Source: Neorhizobium sp. (lineage in GTDB: Bacteria; Pseudomonadota; Alphaproteobacteria; Rhizobiales; Rhizobiaceae). Taken from it: a stretch of 64,000 nt of DNA. The stretch is taken from assembly GCA_028283725.1 (NCBI GenBank), contig JAPWKC010000003.1:682001-746000 (forward strand), written 5' to 3'. How positions within the stretch are numbered: the first letter of the stretch is position 1; every line of letters starts with the position of its first letter. The notes beneath the pieces were generated by a model that saw only the letters and a program-made list of their open reading frames with translations, was not told the DNA's origin and searched no databases. This document shows positions 15,242 through 24,679 of this stretch, piece after piece. The translations under genes were made by a program, and so were the position numbers.

Positions 15242-18136
15242 TTACTGGCCAAGCCGTTCGAGCAGGGCAGGCACATGGACCTGATCCGCCTTGTAGTTGC
15301 CGGTGAGCATATACATCATGATGTTGACGCCGGCACGGTAGGCATATTCGCGCTGCATGTCGTCGTTGGGCACCGTCGGCTGCACCGGGTTGCCCTGATC
15401 GTCCACCGCCCAGGCGCCGGCGAAATCATTGCCGGTGATCAGGATCGGGCTGACGCCGTCACCGCCCGAGGAGAGCTGCGAACTGGCATTGCGGGCGGCA
15501 TCCTGTCTTGCCTCGACCCAGAGCGGGCTGCCTGTATAGCGGCCGGGGAAATCCTTCAGGAGATAGAAGGTGCGGGTCAGGACATGGTTTTCCGGTACCG
15601 GTTCGAGCGGCGGGATGTCGATATTGGCCAGGATCGCCTGAAGCCGCTGGCCGTTCGGGCTGGTGCCGCCGCCAAGCGATGAAAACTGGTCGCGGGTATC
15701 GAAGAGCACGGTGCCGCCGTTGCGCATATAGGCGTCGATGCGGGAGATCGTCGCCTGCGAGGGCATCGGCGCGGTCGCCGAGATCGGCCAGTAGATGATC
15801 GGGAAGAAGGAAAGTTCGTCCTTGGATATGTCGATGCCGACAGGGGCGCCGGGTTCCAGCGTCGTGCGGTAGGTGAGGAACTGGCTCAGCCCGTCGAGGC
15901 CCTCTTCGGATATGCGATCGACATCGGCTTCGCCGGTCTTCACATAGGCCAGATGCGTCGTGTCGAGCCGGTCGAGGATTTCGGCATCGCCGGGTTTCGA
16001 ACCTGCGCCATCCGGCATGTCCTGCGCGAAGGGATGGCCCGGTGCGAAAGCGAGCAGACCGAAGGCGATGAGGGCGATGGCCGCAGTTGCAGCGCCGGTA
16101 CCGGACCTGCCGCCTGAACTGCCGATTGAACTCCCACCTGAACGCCCATTTGAGCGCCCACCGGGGCCGCGCGGCAGGCGCGAAAATGCGCCGTTGATGA
16201 AGAGCACGACGATACTGTCCAGAACGAGAAGCGCGAAGGCGAGCGCGAAGAGATAGGGACGCAGCGAGACCGTGTCACCGCCCGCCAGACCTTCGCGGGC
16301 AACGGGAAGGCCCGCCGCATTCGGATCGAAGGCCGTCAACAGCGTGCGCGGCGGCAGGAGGTTGATGGCGCTGAAACCGTCCTCGCTGCCATAGAGGCCG
16401 GGTGGGTGGTCGAAGCTTGCAGACGGTGTCGAGCCCGGTGCGATCGCGATCGGGCGAGCGCCGCCGGCCTCCGTCGAGAGCGCGCCTTCGGCGGTCAGCA
16501 GGCGGTAGGGCGGCAGGGTCGCCGCCTTGCCATCGGCCGTCGGGCTCGCCGCGCCGCCGGCACGCGCCATCTGCACGAGGCGGCGCAGCATGTCGACGAA
16601 GGTGCCTGACAGAGGCATGTTCGACCATGTGGCCTCGGCACTCGTATGGAAGAGCACGATGCGGCCGGCCTCGACCTCCTTGGTCGTCACCAGCGGCGTA
16701 CCGTCGGCAAGGCTTGCCCAGGTGCGCTGCGCCAGATCCGGGCTCGGTTCGGCCAGAACCTGACGGCTCACCGAAATGTCGGTGCCGCGGGGCATGCCGG
16801 CAAACGGGCCAAAGCCGGGGAAATCCGCCAGATGCTGCGGTTCCGACCAGGACATGGCGCCGCCGAGGGCGCGTTCGCCCTGTCTCAGCGTCACCGGCAC
16901 GAGCGGGTCATCGGCAGGGGCCGCGGCAAGGCGCGGGCCGGCGAAGCGGATCAGCGTGCCGCCGCGCGCGAGCCATTGCTGCAAGGGCGCATAGGTATCT
17001 GCGGGAAGACGGCCGATATCGGCCATGATGATGACCGATGGGTTGCTCGTCAGAAGCTCGGGCAGCGACGTGGCCAAATCGGCATTGCGCGGCTCGACCA
17101 GATCCGCATAGGGCTGAAGCGCCCGGCTGATATAGTAGAGCGGCTGCAGCAGCGGCTGCATCTCGTTGCCGTTATCGCCCGACAGAAGTGCCACGCGGCG
17201 GCGCTTGAAGCCGTCGTCGAGAAGGTGGACGGCGCCTGCCGTCTGCACGCCGTCGATGCCGAGGCGGGCGAAATCGTTGCGCAGTTCGAAAGGCGCGTCG
17301 ATCTTGGCCGTTGCCGTATTGGCGCCGGCGGCAAAGCTTAGTGTTCCCGTTGCAAGCGACCGGCCCTGGCTGTCCAGCGCGCTGACGGTCATGTCCTGCG
17401 GGGAAGATGTCGAAAGGCGTGTGGCGGTGACGTTCATCGCGGCGGCATCGTTTGCGGCGTCGGTCAAGGCGACGGCCGGCCGGCCATCGCCTTCGACGAG
17501 GCGCATGTCGGCAGGCGAGAGGGCTGCAAGCGTTGCCATTGCGGCCTTGTCGCCGGGCGTTGCTATGCCGTCGGAGATCACGGCGAGCGTGCCGGGGCGG
17601 GCGCCGTTCAGCGCCTCGCGGATGGCATCGGCGGTGCGGGCACGATCCGGCATCAGGGGGCGGGGGCGGGCGGCCGTCAGTTTTTCGCGCGCGGCGGCGG
17701 CCGTGCCGGGGGCTGCCTCCTGGCTGCGGTCTGCGGTGAAGGAGATGGAGACCGGGATATCGGCGCTTTCGGCGTCGTCGATCAGCTGTCTGGCGCTTGC
17801 CAGCCGCTCGTCCCAGTCGGTCGCGGAGGCCCAGCTGTTGTCGATCATCATGACGAGCGGGCCGCCAGCGCCGAGCGAGCCGGTGCGCGGGTTCATGACC
17901 GGGCCGGCGATGGCGAGAATGGCGGCGGCGGCGAGCAGCATGCGCAGAAGCGTCAGCCACCAGGGGCTCTGGGCCGGCGTTTCCTCGCGTTTCAGCACGG
18001 TTGCGAGAATGCGCAGCGGCGGAAAGACTTCCGCCTTCGGCCGTGGCGGGGTCAGCCGCAGCAGCCACCAGATCGCCGGAAGCGCGATCAGGCCGAAGAG
18101 AATGGCGGGGTTGGCAAAGGCAAAGGCGCTCATCAT
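15242..18136 (-). CDS. BatA-like/DUF4159 membrane protein
   Basis: The 964-residue protein starts with the BatA-type N-terminal double helix (NPAILFGLIALPAIWWLLRL and WWLTLLRMLLAAAAILAIAG). A large periplasmic region with a VWA-like segment (VMMIDNSWASATDWDERL) follows, then another membrane helix near residue 625. The C-terminal DUF4159 domain carries FFPIIYWPISATAPMPSQ and a GGTVLFDTRDQF segment. Family members belong to MoxR-linked complexes proposed to act in envelope or metalloprotein maturation and aerotolerance. The linker before the last helix contains four degenerate 12-base repeats (16113-16160). ATG 18136 overlaps the stop of the DUF58 gene, indicating coupling. Confidence 0.82.
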   Translation of the reverse strand: MMSAFAFANPAILFGLIALPAIWWLLRLTPPRPKAEVFPPLRILATVLKREETPAQSPWWLTLLRMLLAAAAILAIAGPVMNPRTGSLGAGGPLVMMIDNSWASATDWDERLASARQLIDDAESADIPVSISFTADRSQEAAPGTAAAAREKLTAARPRPLMPDRARTADAIREALNGARPGTLAVISDGIATPGDKAAMATLAALSPADMRLVEGDGRPAVALTDAANDAAAMNVTATRLSTSSPQDMTVSALDSQGRSLATGTLSFAAGANTATAKIDAPFELRNDFARLGIDGVQTAGAVHLLDDGFKRRRVALLSGDNGNEMQPLLQPLYYISRALQPYADLVEPRNADLATSLPELLTSNPSVIIMADIGRLPADTYAPLQQWLARGGTLIRFAGPRLAAAPADDPLVPVTLRQGERALGGAMSWSEPQHLADFPGFGPFAGMPRGTDISVSRQVLAEPSPDLAQRTWASLADGTPLVTTKEVEAGRIVLFHTSAEATWSNMPLSGTFVDMLRRLVQMARAGGAASPTADGKAATLPPYRLLTAEGALSTEAGGARPIAIAPGSTPSASFDHPPGLYGSEDGFSAINLLPPRTLLTAFDPNAAGLPVAREGLAGGDTVSLRPYLFALAFALLVLDSIVVLFINGAFSRLPRGPGGRSNGRSGGSSIGSSGGRSGTGAATAAIALIAFGLLAFAPGHPFAQDMPDGAGSKPGDAEILDRLDTTHLAYVKTGEADVDRISEEGLDGLSQFLTYRTTLEPGAPVGIDISKDELSFFPIIYWPISATAPMPSQATISRIDAYMRNGGTVLFDTRDQFSSLGGGTSPNGQRLQAILANIDIPPLEPVPENHVLTRTFYLLKDFPGRYTGSPLWVEARQDAARNASSQLSSGGDGVSPILITGNDFAGAWAVDDQGNPVQPTVPNDDMQREYAYRAGVNIMMYMLTGNYKADQVHVPALLERLGQ
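16113..16160. repeat. Four 12-base repeats inside the DUF4159 gene
   Basis: The plus strand reads CCTGAACTGCCG, ATTGAACTCCCA, CCTGAACGCCCA and TTTGAGCGCCCA in succession. On the coding strand this gives Gly/Arg/Ser-rich four-residue units in a linker. A closely similar unit is repeated four times at 59469-59516 in an unrelated gene. Confidence 0.75.
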
Positions 18137-19149
18137 CGGTCACGCCCTCCACCAGTCTTCGGGCCAGCTCCTTGGCCAGTACCTGGGCCAGTTCCGCCGC
18201 CAAGGCCGAAGAGATCGCCAAGACCGGTCTCTGCCGGCATCCGCTCCTGACGCACGGCCGGCATGCCGGAGAGATAGCCATGGACCGCGACCAGCGCTTC
18301 GGAGGCAAGATGATCCGTGCGGTGGAAGACAAAGCTCCAGCCGAGACGGCGCAGGCCCTCGCCGAGCGCCTCGCGGCGGGCGAGATAGGCACGCCTGTAA
18401 TCGTCGCGGATCATTTCGGCGCGGCCGGAAACGAGCTTTTCGCCGGTCTCGGGATCGGTGAATTCGGTGCGGCCGGTATAGGGGAAGGTTTCCTCCGCCG
18501 GATCCGCCACCTCGATGACATGGCCGCGCAGGCCGCGGCGGCCGAGCGGCACGATCTTTTGCATGATCGTGTCGGCATCATCGAGAAAATCGCCGATCAG
18601 CACGATATCGCTCTGGCCGCGGATGACGCCCGTATCGGGAAGCCCTTCGGAGGGCGGGGCATGCATGATGGCGGTGGCGAGGCGCTCTGCGGCATTGCGC
18701 GAAGACACCGGCTCCATAATGCCGGGGCAGCCGATGCGTTCGCCGGAGCGGGCGAGAATCTCGGCCAGCGCCAGCATGATGACCAGCGCGCGGCTTTCCT
18801 TCGAGGCGATGGCGAATGTCGATTTGTACATCATCGACGGCGACAGATCGGCCCAGAGCCAGATCGTGTGGGCCGCTTCCCATTCACGGTCGCGGACATA
18901 GGTATGGTCGTCGCGGGCCGAGCGGCGCCAGTCGATGCGCGACAGGCTCTCGCCCTCGGCATAGGGGCGGAACTGCCAGAAATTTTCGCCGACGCCGCGC
19001 TTGCGGCGGCCATGCCAGCCGGCAATCACCGTGTTGGCGATGCGCTTTGCCTCCACCATGCAATCGGGCACCAGCATGGCGCGGGCCTGCGCACGGGAAA
19101 GGACATCGCTGCTTGCGGTCTGCTCGACGATCTGGCCGATGGATGCCAC
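18133..19149 (-). CDS. DUF58 domain protein (MoxR partner)
   Basis: The 338-residue protein has the DUF58 core: FWQFRPYAEGESLSRIDWRR and SARDDHTYVRDREWEAAHTI, then a VWA-like fold starting WLWADLSPSMMYKS with a metal-site-type DxSxS, and VLIGDFLDDAD. DUF58 proteins are encoded next to MoxR ATPases and are thought to be their adaptor or substrate-binding partner. The start lies 44 bases after moxR and the end overlaps the DUF4159 gene. The extreme C-terminus is made of four 12-base repeats encoding TGPG, TGQG, AGPK and TGGG. Confidence 0.9.
   Translation of the reverse strand: MASIGQIVEQTASSDVLSRAQARAMLVPDCMVEAKRIANTVIAGWHGRRKRGVGENFWQFRPYAEGESLSRIDWRRSARDDHTYVRDREWEAAHTIWLWADLSPSMMYKSTFAIASKESRALVIMLALAEILARSGERIGCPGIMEPVSSRNAAERLATAIMHAPPSEGLPDTGVIRGQSDIVLIGDFLDDADTIMQKIVPLGRRGLRGHVIEVADPAEETFPYTGRTEFTDPETGEKLVSGRAEMIRDDYRRAYLARREALGEGLRRLGWSFVFHRTDHLASEALVAVHGYLSGMPAVRQERMPAETGLGDLFGLGGGTGPGTGQGAGPKTGGGRDR
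18145..18192 (-). repeat. Four 12-base repeats at the 3' end of the DUF58 gene
   Basis: On the coding strand the units are ACTGGCCCAGGT, ACTGGCCAAGGA, GCTGGCCCGAAG and ACTGGTGGAGGG, read in that order just before the final Arg-Asp-Arg codons and stop. They encode a Gly/Thr/Pro-rich tail not expected in DUF58 proteins. Confidence 0.85.
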
Positions 19150-19193
19150 GCGGTCTCCTTTCTGGCTTTCCGTTATTTCCTGAAGCGGAAAGC

Positions 19194-20207
19194 TTAGCCG
19201 CGCGCCTGCTTGACGAGGCTTGCAATGACATCACGGACCGACATGCCCTCGGCGCGGGCCGCGAAGGTGAGCGCCATGCGGTGCTGGAGAACCGGTTCCG
19301 CCAGCGCGTAGACATCGTCCAGGGACGGGGCGAGGCGGCCTTCATAGAGCGCGCGGGCGCGGGCGGTCAGCATCAGCGACTGGCCGGCGCGCGGGCCCGG
19401 ACCCCAGGAGACATGCTTGTCTGTCGTGGCATTGCCATGGCCTGGGCGGGCGGAGCGCACGAGCGCGAGGATCGCGTCCACCACCTTGTCGGAGACCGGC
19501 ATCTGGCGGATCAGCATCTGGATTTCCTGAAGGCGGGCGCTGTCGATGACGCCGCGCGGCTTGACTTCGGCCAGGCCCGTGGTGCCGAGCAGGATCTGCC
19601 GTTCGGCATCGAGTTCGGGATAGAGGACATCGACCTGCAGAAGGAAGCGGTCGAGCTGCGCCTCCGGCAAAGGATAGGTGCCTTCCTGCTCCAGCGGGTT
19701 CTGGGTGGCGAGAACATGGAAGGGGGCCGGCAGATCGTAGCGCTGGCCGGCGACCGTGATGTGATATTCCTGCATGGATTGCAGAAGCGCCGACTGGGTG
19801 CGGGGAGAGGCGCGGTTGATCTCGTCTGCCATCAGAAGCTGGGCGAAGACCGGGCCCTTGACGAAGCGGAAGGAGCGGCGGCCATTCTCATCCGTATCCA
19901 TGACTTCCGAACCGACGATGTCCGACGGCATCAGATCAGGGGTGAACTGGATACGGTTGGAATCAAGGCCGAGAACATGGCCGAGCGTGGTGACGAGCTT
20001 GGTTTTTGCGAGACCCGGAACGCCGACGAGCAGCGCGTGACCGCCGGACAGGACCGCGAGAAGCGTGTTTTCCACCACCCGTTCCTGGCCGAAGATCACC
20101 TTGGCGACTTCGTCGCGCACCTTGGCGATATCGTCGAGCGCCCGTTCGGCGGAGGCAACGATGGCCTTTTCATCGAGAACGGTGTCGGTGGAATTCATCA
20201 GGCCCAT
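19194..20207 (-). CDS. MoxR-family AAA+ ATPase
   Basis: The 337-residue protein has a MoxR-type Walker A, LLVGVPGLAKTKLV (Ala replaces the usual Gly before Lys, normal in MoxR). Walker B is LLMADEINRASPRTQSALL, the sensor segment is FHVLATQNPLEQEGTYPLPE, and the family C-terminal lid is RPGHGNATTDKHVSWGPGPR. MoxR ATPases act as chaperones for VWA-domain proteins. It is the first gene of the leftward operon with the DUF58, DUF4159 and membrane-protein genes, which matches the Bat/aerotolerance type of arrangement. Confidence 0.93.
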   Translation of the reverse strand: MGLMNSTDTVLDEKAIVASAERALDDIAKVRDEVAKVIFGQERVVENTLLAVLSGGHALLVGVPGLAKTKLVTTLGHVLGLDSNRIQFTPDLMPSDIVGSEVMDTDENGRRSFRFVKGPVFAQLLMADEINRASPRTQSALLQSMQEYHITVAGQRYDLPAPFHVLATQNPLEQEGTYPLPEAQLDRFLLQVDVLYPELDAERQILLGTTGLAEVKPRGVIDSARLQEIQMLIRQMPVSDKVVDAILALVRSARPGHGNATTDKHVSWGPGPRAGQSLMLTARARALYEGRLAPSLDDVYALAEPVLQHRMALTFAARAEGMSVRDVIASLVKQARG

Positions 20208-20435
20208 GTCGCTCGTCCTTCAATCGAAACCAGCCGGATGGCGGTCTCTGGTTTCAGTGTCAACGCCCGCTTATAGCGCATCGCTCAAGCCGTTGCAGTG
20301 CAGCACAGTCTTTCATCCTCAAACTTATTCCCTGAGATGTGGCTGACAAGCAGGTTCTGAATGACTATCTCGTGAGAGCCAATTGCGCTGTGGATTGTGC
20401 GTCTGTCGAGCGTAAGAGCGAACAAGGACTGAAAG

Positions 20436-21209
20436 ATGGCGGCTGATCCGACAAAACCCGCGCATGAAAAGGCGGCCGCACCGCCCACCGATGCGGCCGG
20501 TCATGCGGAAGGTCTTGCCGGAAAATCGGCCGGAAATTTAGCCGCAGATCTGGCGGCAGACCCGGCTGGAGGTCTGGCGGCGATGATCGCGCGGGCCGCC
20601 GAGCAGGCCGGGGCGGTATCGGGCGAAGGGGCGACAAAGGGCGGGCGCGGCCTGCCTCCGGTCGAGACATGGAACCCGCCTTTCTGCGGCGATATCGATA
20701 TGGAAATCCGCGCCGACGGGACGTGGTTCTACATGGGCACGCCGATCGGGCGGGCACCGCTGGTGCGTCTTTTTTCCACCGTTCTTCGCCGCGACGACGA
20801 CGGAAAAACCTATCTGGTGACGCCGGTGGAAAAGGTCGGCATCCGGGTCGTCGATGCGCCGTTTCTGGCTGTCGAGATGGAGGTTGGCGAAATGGAGAAC
20901 GGTGCGGTCGAAAGCGGTAAGGAGAGTGGCGAACCGGTTCTCACCTTCCGCACCAATGTCGGGGATGTCGTCGCGGCCGGGGCCGCACATCCCCTGCGGT
21001 TCCAGATTTGTGGCGACAACAATGAATTGAAGCCGTATCTGACCGTGCGCGGCAGGCTGGAGGCGCTTTTGTCGCGCGCCGTCATGTACCAGCTGGTCGA
21101 GCGTGGCGAGACGATCGATGTCGACGGCATGCCGATGTTTGCCGTCCGCTCCGGCGGTATGGTGTTTGCGATCATGCCGCAGGCCGAACTGGAAGGCTTG
21201 AGCCGATGA
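20436..21209 (+). CDS. DUF1285 protein with repetitive N-terminal extension
   Basis: The 257-residue protein holds a DUF1285 domain from about residue 70: PPVETWNPPFCGDIDMEIRA, then DGTWFYMGTPIGR and LVRLFSTVLRRDDDGKTYLV. DUF1285 proteins are of unknown function and are usually near 180-200 residues. Here an Ala/Gly/Asp-rich extension precedes the domain, built partly from six 12-base repeats (20511-20582). The stop overlaps the ATG of the NUDIX gene (ATGA), so the three genes DUF1285, NUDIX and cca form one operon. A divergent promoter region of 228 bases separates it from moxR. Confidence 0.85.
   Translation: MAADPTKPAHEKAAAPPTDAAGHAEGLAGKSAGNLAADLAADPAGGLAAMIARAAEQAGAVSGEGATKGGRGLPPVETWNPPFCGDIDMEIRADGTWFYMGTPIGRAPLVRLFSTVLRRDDDGKTYLVTPVEKVGIRVVDAPFLAVEMEVGEMENGAVESGKESGEPVLTFRTNVGDVVAAGAAHPLRFQICGDNNELKPYLTVRGRLEALLSRAVMYQLVERGETIDVDGMPMFAVRSGGMVFAIMPQAELEGLSR
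20511..20582 (+). repeat. Six 12-base repeats encoding GLAG/KSAG/NLAA/DLAA/DPAG/GLAA
   Basis: Six consecutive 12-base units, for example GATCTGGCGGCA and GGTCTGGCGGCG, encode four-residue blocks in the N-terminal extension of the DUF1285 protein. Divergence between units shows the array is not recent throughout. Confidence 0.8.
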
Positions 21210-21862
21210 CGTTTTCCGCAATGACATCGATGACCGAGCCGGTCTATTCGGCAGAGGCCTTTCGCCGCCGGGCGCTGAACCAGAACGGCAATCCGATCGA
21301 GGATGCCTGGCGCGAGCATGGCGACCATGTGCTCAACCCCTCCTTCGTCGATCTCGCGCTGGCGCTGCAGCTGAAGGATGCCGCTGTGCTGGTGCCGGTG
21401 GTGGACGATGGCGAGGACGCCAAGGTGATCCTGACGCAGCGCACCTCGACGCTCAGAAAACATTCCGGCCAGATCGCCTTTCCGGGCGGCGCGATAGACC
21501 CCGAGGACGGTTCGGCGGAAAACGCGGCCTTGCGCGAGGCGGAGGAAGAGATCGGTCTCGATCGGCGCTTCGTCCAGCCGATCGCGCGGTTGCCGCGCTA
21601 TTACAGTTCCACCGGGTTTCGCATCACGCCGGTTCTGGCCGTGGTCGAACGCGGGTTTGACCTGAGGCTCAATCCGACCGAGGTGGACGAGGCTTTCGAA
21701 GTGCCGCTGGCATTTTTGATGAATGCGCAGAACCACCAGCGCGGCAGCCGCGTCCTGGAGGGCGCGGAACGGCAGTTCTACGTCATGCCCTATGGAGAAC
21801 GGAACATCTGGGGCATTACCGCGGGGATCCTGCGGACACTTTATGAAAGGCTTTATGCATGA
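21206..21862 (+). CDS. NUDIX CoA pyrophosphatase-type hydrolase
   Basis: The 218-residue protein has a canonical NUDIX box (residues about 95-118: GGAIDPEDGSAENAALREAE then EEIGL) preceded by RTSTLRKHSGQIAFPGG. The LRKHxGQIAFPGG segment is the signature of the CoA pyrophosphatase subgroup (NudL/PCD1), which splits CoA into phosphopantetheine and 3',5'-ADP. ATGA overlaps join it to the DUF1285 gene upstream and to cca downstream. The grouping of this NUDIX protein with cca is common in rhizobia. Confidence 0.9.
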   Translation: MTFSAMTSMTEPVYSAEAFRRRALNQNGNPIEDAWREHGDHVLNPSFVDLALALQLKDAAVLVPVVDDGEDAKVILTQRTSTLRKHSGQIAFPGGAIDPEDGSAENAALREAEEEIGLDRRFVQPIARLPRYYSSTGFRITPVLAVVERGFDLRLNPTEVDEAFEVPLAFLMNAQNHQRGSRVLEGAERQFYVMPYGERNIWGITAGILRTLYERLYA

Positions 21863-23151
21863 CTTCGGCGGAAACCCCGATCACACAAGACATATCGGTC
21901 AAGGATGAGAGCTGGTTTCGCGATCTGGCGCTCACCCGCGTGCTTGCACTTCTGAACGCCGATGGCGGCGAAGGCCGGGTGGCGGGCGGTGCCGTGCGCA
22001 ATGCGCTGATGGGTATCGAAGTCGCAGACGTCGATATCGCGACCACGCTTCTGCCCGACGAGGTGGTGCGGCGGGCGAAGGCTGCGGATATCAAGGCGGT
22101 GCCGACCGGCATCGAGCATGGCACGGTCACGCTCGTGATCGACGGGCGGCCATTCGAGGTGACGACGCTCAGACGCGATATCGAGACCGACGGGCGCCAT
22201 GCCAAGGTTCTGTTCGGAACCGACTGGCAGGCGGATGCCGAACGGCGCGACCTCACCATCAATGCGCTTTATGCGGATCAATCCGGGCGGGTGATCGATC
22301 TCGTCGAGGGTGTGCGGGATATCGACAGCCGCACCATCCGCTTCATCGGTGACGCCTCGCAGCGGATTGCCGAAGACTATCTGAGGGTTCTCAGGTTCTT
22401 CCGATTCTTTGCCTATTACGGCTCCGGCCGGCCGGATGCCGATGGTCTTCGCGCCTCGGCCCGCGCCAAGGACAAGCTCTCGACGCTGTCTGCCGAGCGG
22501 ATCTGGATGGAGATGCGCAAGCTTCTTGCCGCGCCCGATCCGTCGCGCTCGCTTCTGTGGATGCGGACGTCCGGCGTGCTTGCGGCGATCCTGCCGGAAA
22601 CCGAGAAATGGGGCATCGATGCCATTCATGGCCTCGTTGCGACCGAGGGCGCGCTGAATTGGGCGCCGGACCCGCTTTTAAGGCTGGCGGCGATCATTCC
22701 CGACAATGCAGAGCGGGTTGCGGCGATGGCCAAGCGTCTGCGGCTTTCCAATGCCGAAGCCGGGCGGCTTGTCGGGTGGGCGTCTGCCGCGCGCCTGCCG
22801 GACGAGGTGACGGATGTCGGCTTTGACCGGCTTCTCTATCGCGGCGACGCATTGGGGATGGCGATGCGGCTGAAGCTTGCGCTCGTCTCTGCCCGCACCG
22901 GCGCGCAGGACGATCCGCTGGCGATGCGCAAGGCGGCGCGGCTTTCGGTGCTTCTTGCACGTGCCGAATCCTATGCGCGGCCGGTCTTTCCGATACAGGG
23001 CGGCGATGTGATCGCCCTTGGCATTCCTGCCGGAAAACGCGTCGGCGAGATTTTGAAGTCGATCGAGGATTTCTGGGTGGAGCGGAATTTCGTGCCCGAG
23101 AGGGAGGCATTGCTTGAACGGCTGAAGGCTGTGGTTGCCGACGAGGGGTGA
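21859..23151 (+). CDS. cca: CCA tRNA nucleotidyltransferase
   Basis: The 430-residue class II nucleotidyltransferase has the head-domain motif GGAVRNALMGIEVADVDIAT with the DxD metal site. The RRDLTINALYADQSGRVIDL segment for nucleotide recognition follows, then the RFFRFFAYYGSG neck. It adds or repairs the 3' CCA end of tRNAs. It begins with an ATGA overlap to the NUDIX gene. A bidirectional hairpin lies between it and the converging MFS gene. Confidence 0.95.
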   Translation: MTSAETPITQDISVKDESWFRDLALTRVLALLNADGGEGRVAGGAVRNALMGIEVADVDIATTLLPDEVVRRAKAADIKAVPTGIEHGTVTLVIDGRPFEVTTLRRDIETDGRHAKVLFGTDWQADAERRDLTINALYADQSGRVIDLVEGVRDIDSRTIRFIGDASQRIAEDYLRVLRFFRFFAYYGSGRPDADGLRASARAKDKLSTLSAERIWMEMRKLLAAPDPSRSLLWMRTSGVLAAILPETEKWGIDAIHGLVATEGALNWAPDPLLRLAAIIPDNAERVAAMAKRLRLSNAEAGRLVGWASAARLPDEVTDVGFDRLLYRGDALGMAMRLKLALVSARTGAQDDPLAMRKAARLSVLLARAESYARPVFPIQGGDVIALGIPAGKRVGEILKSIEDFWVERNFVPEREALLERLKAVVADEG

Positions 23152-23166
23152 GTTTTCAATCTCCCA

Positions 23167-23250
23167 CATCGTCATCCTCGCCTTCGTGGCGAGGATCTGA
23201 CCGCGGTCAGATCGGTATCGACAATATCCTGCGGACTGGCCGGAGGATGA
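23167..23250. repeat. Palindromic intergenic element, copy B
   Basis: CGTCATCCTCGCC TTCGT GGCGAGGATCTGAC forms an inverted repeat, and the element closes with GGAGGATGACGAC, the inverse of its beginning. It matches copy A at 3605-3696 in arrangement and lies downstream of cca. Confidence 0.5.
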
Positions 23251-23274
23251 CGACATAGGCTGTTGAATTGCAAA

Positions 23275-23296
23275 GGGCCCGCCGGTTGGCGGGCCC
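23275..23296. terminator. Bidirectional terminator between cca and the MFS gene
   Basis: GGGCCCGCC and GGCGGGCCC form a perfect 9-base stem with loop GGTT. It is flanked by AAA on the left and a pyrimidine-rich TCCTT on the right, and lies between two converging genes. Confidence 0.7.
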
Positions 23297-23335
23297 TCCT
23301 TGCATGTGCAGTCGGGTGTTGCTTACCGGTTCGGC

Positions 23336-24679
23336 TCAGTGACCGACGACCAGCTTGCCCTGTGGTTCGCCCTTCTGGCTGCCCGCTTTCTGGGCCGGCT
23401 TGTGGGGGATCTTGTTCGGATCGGCATCCGGGATCATCAGCATCATTGCCGCACTGGCGATATAGAGACCGGTAAAGATCCACATCACGCCTTCGAGGCC
23501 AAGCGATGACAGGAAGATCGCGACGATGGCCGGGCCGACCCAGGTGGAGGCGCCGGCGCCGAGGCTCAAGACCGACAGCGCGCCGGCCTTGTTATGCGGG
23601 ATCACCGTCGGCATCAGCGCCGAGAGCGGAACGAAGCCGCCGAGTGTCAGGCCATAGGCAAAGCCGACCAGCGAGGCGACGAGGAAATTGCCGGGATAGA
23701 GCTGCGGCACATAATAGAGAAGCAGGATCGTCGCGGCCGTTCCGAGCGCGCCCATCCAGATGATGGTCGAGCGGTAGCCGACCTTGTTGCCGATCATGCC
23801 GGACAGAAGATTGCCGACGAGATTGCCGCAGAAGATGATCGTCAGAAGCTGCAGCCATGTCGACAGGCTGAAGCCGATCGTCTCCATGAAGAAGCCCGGC
23901 AGGACGATGAAGAAGGCATATTGCGACGAGGTGTTGATGGTGCGCACGATGCCGCCGATCGACGAGAGCGGCTCTTCCCACATGATGGTGACGCTATCGA
24001 GCAGCGAGGCCAGAGGTTTTTCGCCCTTCGGTGCCAGCCGTTCGCCACCCTTGACGCCGGCAAGACCGATCAGGCCGAGCACCGCGCCGATGACGACCAT
24101 GGCAAGCGACAGCCAGAGCGTGGGAAGCGTGCCGATCAGCGGAATGGAAATGCTGGCGACGAGCGAGCCGAGCGTCGGCAGGCCTGCCGCATAGGCGAAC
24201 CAGAACCAGCCGACCGCCATACCGAGCTTTTTCGATGGCGTGGCCGCCGCGATCCAGACCAGAAAACTATAGGCGAAAAGCGGATAGCCGAAGCCGCGAA
24301 GACCATAGGTCAGCAGCATCATCGGATAGTTGAGCGTGGCGATGCCGAAGACGAGGAAGGCGACCTGAAAGACCGCCCAGATGGCGATGCCGGCCCACAT
24401 GACCTTGCGGGCGCCGTAAATGTTGGACAGCGCTCCCGACATCCAGGAGGCAATGGCCACGGCGACGCCGTAGACCGTGAAGAGGAGGGCGACCTTGGAT
24501 CCGTCAATGCCCTTTCCTTCGAGATAAGGGGCCAGATAGCCCAGTTCGACGCCATCGCCGACCATCAGGATCAGGAGGCCGACAAAACCCCAGAGAAGCG
24601 GACGGGGAATGCCGATGCGATCAATAAACGTGTCGCGTGAGTGGAGGGGTGATGATTTTTTATTGTCTGGTGCTGCCAA
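23336..24679 (-). CDS. MFS transporter, RbtT/DalT/CsbX polyol permease type, TTG start
   Basis: The 447-residue protein has about 12 hydrophobic helices and close resemblance to the polyol permease subfamily of MFS. Examples are the N-terminal IGIPRPLLWGFVGLLILMVG and the loop GAVLGLIGLAGVKG. Members take up ribitol, arabitol or related sugar alcohols. No polyol dehydrogenase is adjacent, so the substrate is open. The frame has no early ATG. The best start is TTG 24679, preceded by AAAAGGGATT. The last 30 residues form a Lys/Gln/Gly-rich cytoplasmic tail. Confidence 0.85.
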   Translation of the reverse strand: MAAPDNKKSSPLHSRDTFIDRIGIPRPLLWGFVGLLILMVGDGVELGYLAPYLEGKGIDGSKVALLFTVYGVAVAIASWMSGALSNIYGARKVMWAGIAIWAVFQVAFLVFGIATLNYPMMLLTYGLRGFGYPLFAYSFLVWIAAATPSKKLGMAVGWFWFAYAAGLPTLGSLVASISIPLIGTLPTLWLSLAMVVIGAVLGLIGLAGVKGGERLAPKGEKPLASLLDSVTIMWEEPLSSIGGIVRTINTSSQYAFFIVLPGFFMETIGFSLSTWLQLLTIIFCGNLVGNLLSGMIGNKVGYRSTIIWMGALGTAATILLLYYVPQLYPGNFLVASLVGFAYGLTLGGFVPLSALMPTVIPHNKAGALSVLSLGAGASTWVGPAIVAIFLSSLGLEGVMWIFTGLYIASAAMMLMIPDADPNKIPHKPAQKAGSQKGEPQGKLVVGH

